Positions 45,046 through 53,515 of a stretch of 64,000 nucleotides of DNA are shown in pieces. The stretch spans positions 211,821-275,820 of the forward strand of contig JAFIGY010000022.1 of NCBI GenBank assembly GCA_017849435.1. The letters run 5' to 3'. Under the pieces are notes generated by a model. It worked only from the letters and a program-made list of their open reading frames with translations. It was not told where the DNA came from and did not search any database. The translations under genes and the position numbers were made by a program. Positions within the stretch are counted from its first letter, which is position 1. Every line of letters begins with the position of its first letter. The stretch is from Chitinophaga niabensis (GTDB taxonomy: Bacteria; Bacteroidota; Bacteroidia; Chitinophagales; Chitinophagaceae).

Positions 45046-46002
45046 TCATTTAGGAAGATGCATATCCATCGCGCCTGCTACTTCTGTGGATACCTCTCCG
45101 AGCAGGCGACTGGGGCCGTTGGGGTTCGTACCCGGGTCGCCATTGCAATTCTGGCCGGTGTAAACTCTCACAAAATCGATATAGGTCAGTTTGACGGGCC
45201 TGCCGTCTGCGTCTACTGCATTAGTAATATCGAAAACATTGTAGCCGCGGCCTTCCTTCGCCTGTATACCGAGGAAGATGGGCGAGCCGCTGTCTGAATA
45301 TCCCCATTCAAAGGGCTTATTGGTGATCAGACCCGGGCCGTAAACAGGGTCGTTCTCCTGCACGAGAGTACTCTTCAGAAGCGTACCTTCAAAAATAAGC
45401 GAGTCCTGATTGGAAACCCAGGTTGGGTAGTAGGCCTGGTTATGGAATGGATTCCGTAATACATAACCGGTTTTCCCCTGATTGTCTTTCCAGCGGATGT
45501 CGTCTGTTAAGTTCTTGGGGTTGTAGTAAGTGATGCGATATCGTTTGATGGTTTCGCTTTTGTTGTATTCGCTGCCGGCCAGTTCGTACCATGCATTGTC
45601 ATCAGGCAAACCGTTACCGTTCAGGTCCTGCATCACCATCACGATACCCGCCTCTGACCATTCCTGACCTTTGTTCACCAATGGATTCCCGTAAATCCCG
45701 ATATCATATCCATCCTTATTATCTACAGAATGATCAAAGCCGAATATCACATAACCTCCATAGCTGCCCAGCGACAAAAGCGCGTTTGCGCTGCCCACCA
45801 GCTTTTGCGCTCCTGCAAGGTCACCTTTTACGGATTCGTTCACAAACTGACCGGGAGCGGGAAAATACTCATACACTTTACTGATAAATCGTTTACTCGT
45901 TTCCGTAGTCGGGCGGTAATATTGTCCCGGTGAAACCTGATCCTTTTGTTTAGAACAGGCTGCAAAAACGATGAGCGCCAACGCAGTGCAATACTTTTTC
46001 AT
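45046..46002 (-). CDS. Surface lipoprotein of the cobalamin-uptake operon (BtuH-like position)
   Basis: A 318-residue lipoprotein (lipobox ALIVFAACSK). The body is beta-rich, with YGGYVIFGFDHSVDNKDGYD, a calcium-loop-like DLNGNGLPDDNAWYELAG and DITNAVDADGRPVKLTYIDF. It is the last gene of the riboswitch-controlled operon, 1 bp after btuG. In gut Bacteroides, extra surface lipoproteins of such operons, including BtuH, bind vitamin B12; I assign a cobalamin-related surface role by context. Similarity to BtuH itself cannot be confirmed without alignment. Alternatively it could bind another ligand of the same receptor. Confidence 0.72.
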   Translation of the reverse strand: MKKYCTALALIVFAACSKQKDQVSPGQYYRPTTETSKRFISKVYEYFPAPGQFVNESVKGDLAGAQKLVGSANALLSLGSYGGYVIFGFDHSVDNKDGYDIGIYGNPLVNKGQEWSEAGIVMVMQDLNGNGLPDDNAWYELAGSEYNKSETIKRYRITYYNPKNLTDDIRWKDNQGKTGYVLRNPFHNQAYYPTWVSNQDSLIFEGTLLKSTLVQENDPVYGPGLITNKPFEWGYSDSGSPIFLGIQAKEGRGYNVFDITNAVDADGRPVKLTYIDFVRVYTGQNCNGDPGTNPNGPSRLLGEVSTEVAGAMDMHLPK

Positions 46003-46003
46003 G

Positions 46004-47110
46004 CTAGTTGTTTTTTAGAAATACAAAATGCGCGGGAATATCCCCCGTAGTGATCGACCACTTGTGTTTGCCTTCTTTGTTATAGCAATGCAAAGTTCCC
46101 GGTGTTACATAGTCCTTTGCATCTGTTACAAATACATCCTCCGTTTCGGGATCTACGGCAATGCCATAGGGTATCTTGATATCCTTATCCGTTCCGTCTG
46201 TAATGAAATTCTCATTCAGCTTTGTTTCGGTCTTCACATTCAGCAGGGTATAACTGATGGTGTTGCTGTGGGTGATATAGCTCCATTCAACACTGTAGAT
46301 GTACGCTAAATCTTTGTGAATGCAGAGGTTGGACGCAGCGATATCCAATACCTGTTTCAGCTGGTCCGTATGGGTATCAATTACGTATATGCGTGAGGGT
46401 ATGGTGTAATAGTCCCCCCGGGAGGTAACGTACAAGTCGCCATAAGCATCCAACACCATGCGATGCAGGTTGATGCCCGCTTCTATCCGCCTGATTTCCC
46501 GCCTCGTATCGAGGTCAATGACAGAAACAGTTTTTTCATAGTTCGGAGGATTGTATCCTCCTGAATTCGCTACATACAATTTATTGCCCATTACCACCAG
46601 CTGCTCCGGGTTCCTGCCCGTTCTGATGCGGTCCTCGATCTGCCAGGTGGCCGTATCCACGATTGCTACATAGCCATCATTAGAAGTGATGCAGGCTTTG
46701 CCTTTATAAAAATCGACATAACGGCATTGGTTGATATCGATCTGCCGGATGCGGGTGACCGTTTGCGCGTCTACCACTTCCACTTTGTTGGAATTATTGA
46801 CAACGATGTACATCTTGCTGCCATAGATACGGATATCGTTCCCCACATCCCCCAGTCCGCGCGTCACCTCCGGGTTGTAGGCCGTAAATACCCGACGGTC
46901 ATATTGCCCGGTAACGAGATCAAGGTAATCCAGCGAAGCCTTGTTCATGTTCATGTTGCCTTCGTTCAGCAGGTACAATCCTTTCACAATGCCCCCTGGT
47001 GGCACAACGCGCTGGTAGCCGGCGATCATCTCCGTTTCCACCCGCGGTATCACGATGCCTTTCCGGCAGGCAGCGAATAAAAGCAGCAAAGGCAGGTATC
47101 TGTAAAGCAT
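46004..47110 (-). CDS. btuG: BtuG-type cobalamin-binding beta-propeller lipoprotein
   Basis: A 368-residue lipoprotein (lipobox LLFAACRK) with a seven-bladed propeller. The blades show the family's wording: LNEGNMNMNKASLDYLDL, GDVGNDIRIYGSKMYIVVNN, LYVANSGGYNPPNYEKTVSV, ITDGTDKDIKIPYGIAVDPE and VTDAKDYVTPGTLHCYN. BtuG of Bacteroides binds B12 very tightly at the cell surface and passes it to BtuB. A TTG at 47116 overlaps the receptor stop, but ATG 47110 is the better start. It is third in the operon. Confidence 0.88.
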   Translation of the reverse strand: MLYRYLPLLLLFAACRKGIVIPRVETEMIAGYQRVVPPGGIVKGLYLLNEGNMNMNKASLDYLDLVTGQYDRRVFTAYNPEVTRGLGDVGNDIRIYGSKMYIVVNNSNKVEVVDAQTVTRIRQIDINQCRYVDFYKGKACITSNDGYVAIVDTATWQIEDRIRTGRNPEQLVVMGNKLYVANSGGYNPPNYEKTVSVIDLDTRREIRRIEAGINLHRMVLDAYGDLYVTSRGDYYTIPSRIYVIDTHTDQLKQVLDIAASNLCIHKDLAYIYSVEWSYITHSNTISYTLLNVKTETKLNENFITDGTDKDIKIPYGIAVDPETEDVFVTDAKDYVTPGTLHCYNKEGKHKWSITTGDIPAHFVFLKNN

Positions 47111-47112
47111 GG

Positions 47113-49074
47113 TCAATAAGCGATGTTGAGGGTGAGACGATAATTCCTTCCGGGCATGGGGAAGTTGAGTACCACATCATAATACTGGTTCAGCAGGTTA
47201 TTCACTTCAGCCGTCACGCCCAACGCCCGGCCCTTCCATTGAAAACGTTTTGCGATTGAGGCATCGCTGGTGTACCAGGGTTCGATGTAATTCACGGGAA
47301 TGTTGGTTTTCTGCGAGTAGCGCTCGCCAGTGTAAATAAAGCTGTAATTCAGGTCCCACCCTTTCCAGCTGACACCGGATACGAACGAACCGCTGTGGCG
47401 GGGCGTGTAAGGTATCTGGTGGCCGTAATTGTAACCTCCGGGTGTAAGGTCCAGCGCCTGTTGCCAGCTGTAGTTGATGCCGATAGTCAATGGCAGGAAT
47501 GCGGTGCGGATATTCACGTCTATACCGTGAATGCCTACACGATCCAGGTTCATCATCGTCCACCGGAACAGGTTCGCTGCCGGAACGGCCACGATCTTGT
47601 CCCGCACGGAGTTGTAATACCCGTCCACCTGCAGGGCCAGGTATTGCCACCGGCCCCGGAGGGGTTTTGCATAGCTGAACCCGATGTTATACTGGCGGGT
47701 ATATTCCGGCCGGAGGCTCGTATTCCCGATGAAAGTGTAATAGAGATCATTGAAAGTGGGCATGCGGAATATTTCCTTATAGAAGGCCCTTCCGCGGAAG
47801 TTATGCGCTTTGAACGGCTGCCAGGAAACGGAGAAAGACGGCGTCAGTTCCTGCTTACGGCCTGCGCTGGTAAAGAACTTCACCTGTTCATTCACAAACG
47901 TACCGAGCAAACTCCCTTGCAGCTCCACCCGCTCGAAATACATCCGTGTAGCCAGTGCCGTTAGTTGTGTGTACCGGGTGGGGTAAGCAAAACGGTAGAT
48001 GTTGGCGTCCAGGGTATTGAGCATGAAGTCGGTACTGAGCACGGTTTCCCACCAGGAGGTGAGCTGATAATGATGGGCGAGTGAGCAATACCCTTCCTGC
48101 TGGGTGTACCGGTTATCGAGGAAACCGGCCTCGTTGCTGTATTCCGGGTCCAGGTAACGGGTGAAGAGGTGTGTGTATTTCCCGCGGGCGGCGATCTTGT
48201 ACTTTTTGGAGAACTGATGGGTGAGGGAGCCTTGTATGAAGAAGTCCTTATCCCACAACCGCTGACTGTATTCAAAGCGGTTTGCGACGATGGCGCCGGG
48301 CAATCCGCGGGCGGAATGATAATGATATAATTTGAAGGTCCAGCTGCTGCTGTCTTTCCACATTCCCTGTAAACCCGCTTCGATCCGCCAGGCCTGTATA
48401 TCTGCGTTCCTGCGGACAGCCGTGGTATCGTATACACCGTTGGTGTACCTGAATTTGTACCGGCCGTTTGCCTGCATCCATTCCGCGCTCACGCTGCCGG
48501 ATATACGTTCCGTGATGCGGGCCTGCCAGCGGAGAGCAGGGTTTACCAGACCGAAGGAACCCGTCTTGAAACTGAACTTTCCTTTCGAGCGTTCCTGTTC
48601 GCTGAACGCGATCTTTGCGGATTCGATGTACAACGCACTGGCAGCTGCGAATCCACGGGCGGGCTGGAAGATGTTGTTCTGTTGACCACTATACAGACTG
48701 ATACTGTCGATATTATCCAGAGAGAATTTCCCCAAATCGATCTGCCCGTTCTGCGCATTCCCCAGCTGCAGCCCGTCGTAGAACACGGCTGTATGTTGTG
48801 TACCCATACTACGCACATTGATCGTTTTCAGTCCGCCGATGCCGCCATAATCCTTCAGCTGCACGCCGGCGAAAAAGCGCACCGCGTCTGCCACAGAAAG
48901 ACTGTTCAACCGTTTTAACTCCGCTCCTGCAAGGGTTTGAACGGGATGTGCCGTGTTGATGGTCAGCGGGATCCTACGGGCTTCCACCCTTACTTCCCTG
49001 AGCGTATCCTGTGCGGAAGCGCTGCCTGCCAACAGCAGACAGGCTCCCATGCAGGTTATCATGCCCGGCTTCAT
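47113..49074 (-). CDS. btuB: TonB-dependent cobalamin receptor (BtuB type)
   Basis: A 653-residue outer-membrane barrel with a signal peptide (LLLAGSASAQ). A TonB box follows at residues 23-32 (DTLREVRVEA, compare DTLVVTA of E. coli BtuB). Then come a plug domain (about 35-150; LKTINVRSMGTQHTAVFYDG) and a 22-strand barrel ending in an aromatic residue (TLNIAY). It carries no N-terminal carboxypeptidase-like domain, unlike SusC proteins. Its ATG overlaps the stop of the upstream DUF5074 gene. The riboswitch and the BtuG gene downstream support cobalamin as ligand. Confidence 0.9.
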   Translation of the reverse strand: MKPGMITCMGACLLLAGSASAQDTLREVRVEARRIPLTINTAHPVQTLAGAELKRLNSLSVADAVRFFAGVQLKDYGGIGGLKTINVRSMGTQHTAVFYDGLQLGNAQNGQIDLGKFSLDNIDSISLYSGQQNNIFQPARGFAAASALYIESAKIAFSEQERSKGKFSFKTGSFGLVNPALRWQARITERISGSVSAEWMQANGRYKFRYTNGVYDTTAVRRNADIQAWRIEAGLQGMWKDSSSWTFKLYHYHSARGLPGAIVANRFEYSQRLWDKDFFIQGSLTHQFSKKYKIAARGKYTHLFTRYLDPEYSNEAGFLDNRYTQQEGYCSLAHHYQLTSWWETVLSTDFMLNTLDANIYRFAYPTRYTQLTALATRMYFERVELQGSLLGTFVNEQVKFFTSAGRKQELTPSFSVSWQPFKAHNFRGRAFYKEIFRMPTFNDLYYTFIGNTSLRPEYTRQYNIGFSYAKPLRGRWQYLALQVDGYYNSVRDKIVAVPAANLFRWTMMNLDRVGIHGIDVNIRTAFLPLTIGINYSWQQALDLTPGGYNYGHQIPYTPRHSGSFVSGVSWKGWDLNYSFIYTGERYSQKTNIPVNYIEPWYTSDASIAKRFQWKGRALGVTAEVNNLLNQYYDVVLNFPMPGRNYRLTLNIAY

Positions 49075-50387
49075 GGCTGAAAGACTACCATGGCAGGGAA
49101 ATACCAGCCATTATAGGTAACGGTCCGTTTCAGCGTACCGGTGTTCGCATTATAGAAAAGCAGCCGGTTGATGTTACCGGTATACTCGCCGTTGATGGTG
49201 GTGAGCACCAGTTCATCGGTATGTGGATCATAGGCTACCCCGGCGCCATAGAAAAATTGTCCGTCCGGCAGTGTAATGAACGGCACATCGAGGGAAGCCG
49301 TATTACCCGCTACATAACGGTACAGCTTGTTACCATAGCCCCAGCCTTTGCCGGGCTGTACCACGAAAATATTGTTGTCTTTCGTGGAAGCAGCCATGGA
49401 CACACTTCTCCACGCGCCCCAGGGAACAACGGCCTTGAACTTCATTTTCACGGAATCCAGCGTAAGAGTTTGCGGGTCAATACTCATCAGCAGGGAATCC
49501 TTCACTCCGTATACCTTCCCGTCTTTCGCCTGTACAAAACCGATGGTGGCTTTCACAGGTTTTTTTACAACACCGTAGGTAGCCACATCCAGCACCACCA
49601 TTCCATCTGCCGCCGTATGTGCGAATACGTAATTGCCGGCTTTCAGCATGTTCCCTACCATTCCGGTAACACCCGAGAGCTTGTCGCCCAGCGTGAACGT
49701 CTGAAGGTTGATAGGATAGATACCGTTACCGGTGCTCACGAGCCCGCGGGTGGCATCAATTCCCACAAAGGCTACGGCATCGCCGCCCGCAGGTTTTTCG
49801 ATGCGGCCGGTTTCTTTCAGGGAAAAGGCATCTGCCGCTATCAGCGGGCCGCCGGCTTTTACGACGAGATACAGCTTGTTCTGGAAGATGGCACCGTATT
49901 GCAGAGTATTCATCACCCCGCCCAAAGGTGCAGCAGGGTTTTCCTTTTTATGGACCCAGGGGGTGAGGGTGTCCACACCATAAGGAGAATAGAACACGCT
50001 GCCCGTTTCTGTTCCGAACCAGCCTTCATTGAGCACATAAAATCCATTCTCATATCGGCCCCAAACCTTTATCTGATAGGCCACTGAATCCGTTCCCGCA
50101 GCATTCGATGCACGGAAGCTGATGCGGTAGGTTCCTCTTTCTTTCGCTTCAAAAGTAAAAGTAGCTGTGGCGCCCGCCGGTGTGTTGTTCACCAGCCATT
50201 GATAACGCACGTTGTTCGTATCGCTGAGTTTCGGGCTTAACGTTCGGGATTGCCCCAGTTGAAGGGTATCCTCTGTTTTGTCGGCAGTGGCTTTGAGCGC
50301 AGGCAGCACGGTATCCTTATTCCGCTGGCATGCTGCGAATACGATCATCAGTGCCAGACCTGTGAGCACTTGTAAATGTTTGTTCAT
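49071..50387 (-). CDS. DUF5074 beta-propeller lipoprotein with Ig/PKD-like domain
   Basis: A 438-residue lipoprotein (lipobox MIVFAACQR). Residues about 25-105 form an Ig/PKD-like sandwich (RYQWLVNNTPAGATATFTFE, YRISFRASNAAGTDSV). A DUF5074 propeller follows (GFYVLNEGWFGTETGSVFY, GYGNKLYRYVAGNTAS, GAGVAYDPHTDELVLTTING). It is the first gene behind the cobalamin riboswitch, so a surface role in B12 capture or receptor gating is inferred. The frame extends to 50447, but the lipoprotein signal begins at ATG 50387. Confidence 0.82.
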   Translation of the reverse strand: MNKHLQVLTGLALMIVFAACQRNKDTVLPALKATADKTEDTLQLGQSRTLSPKLSDTNNVRYQWLVNNTPAGATATFTFEAKERGTYRISFRASNAAGTDSVAYQIKVWGRYENGFYVLNEGWFGTETGSVFYSPYGVDTLTPWVHKKENPAAPLGGVMNTLQYGAIFQNKLYLVVKAGGPLIAADAFSLKETGRIEKPAGGDAVAFVGIDATRGLVSTGNGIYPINLQTFTLGDKLSGVTGMVGNMLKAGNYVFAHTAADGMVVLDVATYGVVKKPVKATIGFVQAKDGKVYGVKDSLLMSIDPQTLTLDSVKMKFKAVVPWGAWRSVSMAASTKDNNIFVVQPGKGWGYGNKLYRYVAGNTASLDVPFITLPDGQFFYGAGVAYDPHTDELVLTTINGEYTGNINRLLFYNANTGTLKRTVTYNGWYFPAMVVFQP

Positions 50388-50434
50388 ATGCTTGCTTGTT
50401 TTGTACGATGACAAATTCACAGCATGCATGCGGC

Positions 50435-50453
50435 GTATGCACAACATGCATAC
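50435..50453 (-). promoter_or_regulatory. Hairpin in the leader between riboswitch and first gene
   Basis: GTATGCA and TGCATAC form a perfect 7-bp stem with a 5-nt loop, 48 nt before the start codon. It could be part of the expression platform. No U-run follows, which favours translational over transcriptional control. Confidence 0.4.
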
Positions 50454-50548
50454 CCAACGCGCAAATGAGGGCTTCGTAAAATGAGAATATAATGCCTGTT
50501 AAGGCCCTACATCCCTGGCTTTTCACCCGAAAGCGTTGAATGGAAAAG

Positions 50549-50742
50549 CAACTGGCAGGTCTTCTGGCTCTCCTGCTTTTCCGGCGGCCTTCCCTTCCTG
50601 ACGGAAAGTGGCTTGGAGTGTTCCGGAAAAAACGATCCTTATGAAAAGGATGCAGGATTACAGCTACGGGGATAGCTCCGGTTTTGCACCGGATTCCCTT
50701 TTAATGCAACATCCGTATGAACGGATACAGCAACCAAATGCA
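50549..50742 (-). promoter_or_regulatory. Cobalamin riboswitch
   Basis: On the minus strand the leader contains the conserved core GGGAATCCGGTGCAAAACCG (within 50678-50698), then TCCCCGTAGCTGTA (50659-50672) and, at the 3' end, the B12 box GCCAGAAGACCTGCCAGT (50551-50568). These match the adenosylcobalamin aptamer in order and spacing. The riboswitch precedes a BtuB/BtuG operon, and high B12 should reduce expression. The distance from aptamer to start codon is about 160 nt, unusually long. Confidence 0.93.
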
Positions 50743-50746
50743 GGTG

Positions 50747-50778
50747 CAAACCTACGTTTCGGTTTTGAATTCTCCAAA
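50747..50778 (-). promoter_or_regulatory. Promoter of the cobalamin operon
   Basis: Minus strand: TTTG (50778-50775), a 20-bp spacer and TAGGTTTG (50754-50747), an exact match to the Bacteroidota -33/-7 consensus. The predicted transcript starts near 50741, exactly at the beginning of the riboswitch. It lies just after the stop of the permease gene, so the B12 operon is independently transcribed. Confidence 0.75.
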
Positions 50779-50783
50779 TAAGG

Positions 50784-52214
50784 TTAGCGGAGCCGGCTGT
50801 GCTTCCTGCCATATCCGAAGTAAATGACAATGCCGATGAGCAGCCAGGAGATCAGACGGATCCAGGTGCCTGCAGGCAATGAAACCATCATGATGAGGCA
50901 GGTGACAATACCGAGAATAGGCACTACCGGCATGAACGGTGTTTTAAAAGGACGGGGAAGATCGGGTTGTTGTTTGCGGAGGATGAGCACACCGAGGCAT
51001 ACCATCACAAATGCCAGCAGGGTGCCGATGCTCGTCATCTCCCCCACTACGCTGATCGGTACGAATCCTGCGAACAGCGCAATGAAAATACAAAGTACGA
51101 TATTGGAACGGGAAGGCGTTCTGAAACGCTGATGCAGGCGGGAAAATACCGGCGGCAGCAGACCATCTCTGCTCATGGAATAAAACACCCTCGATTGCCC
51201 CAGCAGATCTACAAGAATAACGGAGGTGTAACCGATAAGAATAGCGAGGATGATAGCGATGCCCAGCCACTTGTAGGGCGTTTTGGCGATAGCGGTAGCC
51301 ACGGGTGCAGCATTATTCACAAACTCCCTGTAATTGGAAAGTCCCGTCAGCACATAACCGAATAACACAAAAAGTACAGTACAAATGATCAGCGAGCCCA
51401 ATATGCCTATCGGCATGTTCTTTTTGGGGTTCTTTGTTTCCTGTGCCATGGTGGCTACAATATCAAACCCGATGAATACGAAGAACACTACGCCCGCGCC
51501 CCGCAGAATACCGCTCCAGCCGAACTCTCCGAAGGTGCCGGTATTGGCTGGTATATAAGGATGATAATTGGCAGGATCGATGTACTTCCAGCCGAGTGCA
51601 ATAAATACCAGCACCACGCCTACTTTCAGTGCCACCACGATCGCGTTGAACAGCGCGGAGCCTTTGGTACCGCGGATAATAATGGCTGTGACGAGCAGGA
51701 TGATCAACACGGCGGGCAGGTTGATCCAGCCACGTATAATCTCCCCGCTTTGCAGGGTAAGTGTTTCGAATGGCGACTTCACCAGTTGTGGCGGCAGATG
51801 CAGCCCGAATTCTCCAAGGAACCGTACAAGGTACTGGCTCCAGCTGATCCCTACCGTTGCCGCCCCCACGGAGTACTCCAGCACCAGGTCCCATCCGATG
51901 ATCCAGGCGAAAAACTCTCCCAGCGTGGCATAGGCATAAGTGTAAGCGCTCCCGGAAACCGGTACCATGGCCGCGAACTCCGCATAACATAATGCACTGA
52001 AAGCACAACCCAGCGCCGCTACGAGAAAAGACAACGTAACGGCAGGCCCCGCGTTGTTGGCCGCCGCAATCCCAGTGAGCGAAAATAATCCCGCCCCAAT
52101 GATCACGCCGATCCCTATTGCAACGAGATTAATGGCGCCCAGGCTGCGTTTTAGTGTATGATCGCCGGATTCAGCGGCTTCCTGCTGCAGGAGCCGGATG
52201 GACTTTTTAATCAT
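50784..52214 (-). CDS. APC-family amino acid permease
   Basis: A 476-residue transporter with twelve or more spans. Seen: the substrate-site motif VAIGIGVIIGAGLFSLTG, SALCYAEFAAMVPVSGSAYT with Y-A-E-F, FFVFIGFDIVATMAQETKNP and the C-terminal LFYSMSRDGLLPPVFSR-like loop (here VFYSMSRDGLLPP). The pattern fits cationic amino acid transporters of the YfnA/CAT type. It stands upstream of the B12 operon but is a separate unit. An exact -7 motif lies 34 bp before its ATG. Confidence 0.93.
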   Translation of the reverse strand: MIKKSIRLLQQEAAESGDHTLKRSLGAINLVAIGIGVIIGAGLFSLTGIAAANNAGPAVTLSFLVAALGCAFSALCYAEFAAMVPVSGSAYTYAYATLGEFFAWIIGWDLVLEYSVGAATVGISWSQYLVRFLGEFGLHLPPQLVKSPFETLTLQSGEIIRGWINLPAVLIILLVTAIIIRGTKGSALFNAIVVALKVGVVLVFIALGWKYIDPANYHPYIPANTGTFGEFGWSGILRGAGVVFFVFIGFDIVATMAQETKNPKKNMPIGILGSLIICTVLFVLFGYVLTGLSNYREFVNNAAPVATAIAKTPYKWLGIAIILAILIGYTSVILVDLLGQSRVFYSMSRDGLLPPVFSRLHQRFRTPSRSNIVLCIFIALFAGFVPISVVGEMTSIGTLLAFVMVCLGVLILRKQQPDLPRPFKTPFMPVVPILGIVTCLIMMVSLPAGTWIRLISWLLIGIVIYFGYGRKHSRLR

Positions 52215-52247
52215 GGGGGCGAAGGTAAGCCGGATTATTTAGTCTAC

Positions 52248-52255
52248 CAAAACTA
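52248..52255 (-). promoter_or_regulatory. -7 element of the amino acid permease
   Basis: TAGTTTTG on the minus strand matches TAnnTTTG and lies 34 bp upstream of the permease ATG. The nearest TTTG is at 24 bp spacing, longer than optimal. The element overlaps the last codons of the GH76 gene. Confidence 0.4.
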
Positions 52256-53380
52256 TAGACTTTTCTTATCCAACCTGCACAAAGCTTCAAACAACATGAT
52301 CCCGCTAAGCTGGATGGAAGCATCCTGTTGGGCGCCGGGAGGTTGCTGCCGCCAGGTGGTTTCAAAGAGGTATTCCGGTCTTTTGATCCCCTTTCCCAGC
52401 AGGCTTTTTCCGTTGTTGCGCAGGTATTGTACGAAGTGTGTTTTCGTTGAGGCGTCAAGGTTACCTTGCAGGATAAGTTGGGTGAAATAGCGGATGAAGA
52501 TCCCTTTGAAGAGCCCCGCATCACCGCCGTGGCCTTCTCCTTTCAGGATGCCATCGGGTGAGAAACGGGCGGTATCATTCACCACGAAGGTGGCGGTACG
52601 AAGCGCCTGTTCCAGGTAAGACCGGTCTTTCGTGAGGGTGTATAGCTCAAGGGCGCCTCCTAACCAGGTGCCCTGGTTATAAGTAAACACCATTCTGGGC
52701 GTGGTGTTCACTTTGCGCACACCGTCCTTCTCGGTCATATTATCCCATACGGTACCGTTCTCCGGGTTTACGAGATGTTCCAGTTCCCAGGCGTATATTT
52801 TTTTGGCGAAATCAAGATCTTCCTGTTGCCTGTTCAATCGATACATCCGTGCTGCAATGATCATAGCGGGACCGTTGGAGCAGGCATTCTTGGAGTGCGG
52901 CGTTCTGATCATCCACATCACGCCACCACCGGCTACGTCCGTCCATCCCGGTTTGATCATGGCCCACAGTTCTTCTGCAAGCGCTTTGTAACGGGGCGTG
53001 CGCGTAACGTCATAGGCACGAAGCATAGCCAGCGCAAGCCATTCCATATCGTCATAATAATCATTCCGCCATTTGTTGCCGTTCTTTTTATACATCCCGT
53101 TCAGCAGGCGGTCCAATTGCTGTATGTAAGCTTTGTTGCGGGTGCGTTCATATCCGTCTACCAGCACATCTGCCGCGTGGGCATTCCACCAGTAGTCGAA
53201 GGACACATTGCCGGAATTATTATGAACATAATATTGATCCGTTGTTGACCAGTATTGTTCATTCAGGGCGAGATACCCGCTGTCCGCCGCGCGGGACCAG
53301 GATTGTGCAGAAGAAACGTTTGTAATGAAAAGGCATAGCGCGACTGGCGAAAGCAGTCTGAAAAGACAGTGGAATTTCAT
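52253..53380 (-). CDS. Glycoside hydrolase family 76 protein
   Basis: A 375-residue secreted (alpha/alpha)6-barrel protein with a signal peptide (LFITNVSSAQ). The catalytic Asp pair is Asp110-Asp111 in NDYYDDMEWLALAML. Other family features are FDYWWNAHAADVLVDGY, MWMIRTPHSKNACSNGP and TYNQGTWLGGALELYTLT. GH76 enzymes are mainly alpha-1,6-mannanases acting on yeast or bacterial mannans. No SusCD pair is adjacent, so the substrate is inferred from family only. It diverges from the isoprenoid-synthase-like gene. Confidence 0.92.
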   Translation of the reverse strand: MKFHCLFRLLSPVALCLFITNVSSAQSWSRAADSGYLALNEQYWSTTDQYYVHNNSGNVSFDYWWNAHAADVLVDGYERTRNKAYIQQLDRLLNGMYKKNGNKWRNDYYDDMEWLALAMLRAYDVTRTPRYKALAEELWAMIKPGWTDVAGGGVMWMIRTPHSKNACSNGPAMIIAARMYRLNRQQEDLDFAKKIYAWELEHLVNPENGTVWDNMTEKDGVRKVNTTPRMVFTYNQGTWLGGALELYTLTKDRSYLEQALRTATFVVNDTARFSPDGILKGEGHGGDAGLFKGIFIRYFTQLILQGNLDASTKTHFVQYLRNNGKSLLGKGIKRPEYLFETTWRQQPPGAQQDASIQLSGIMLFEALCRLDKKSL

Positions 53381-53515
53381 GAAAATCGAATTAAGCGTTG
53401 GCCATTAGTGGCGAAGGCTTAAAAATAGATATTAAATTTCATAAAACAGAGGACACTCTTTTTTCCGGAAAAACACTATTTTGCTGTCATAACCGTCCAG
53501 CAACTGTCAACATCC

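Noticed and set aside
49011-50087. A 358-codon plus-strand open frame
   Set aside because: It is antisense to the DUF5074 lipoprotein gene, which fits the operon by overlaps and a lipobox.
50639-50830. A 63-codon minus-strand frame across the riboswitch
   Set aside because: The sequence is fully explained by the cobalamin aptamer, its promoter and the end of the permease gene.
50784-52214. Control of the amino acid permease by the cobalamin riboswitch
   Set aside because: The aptamer lies downstream of the permease stop codon on the same strand and has its own promoter, so it acts on the B12 operon only.
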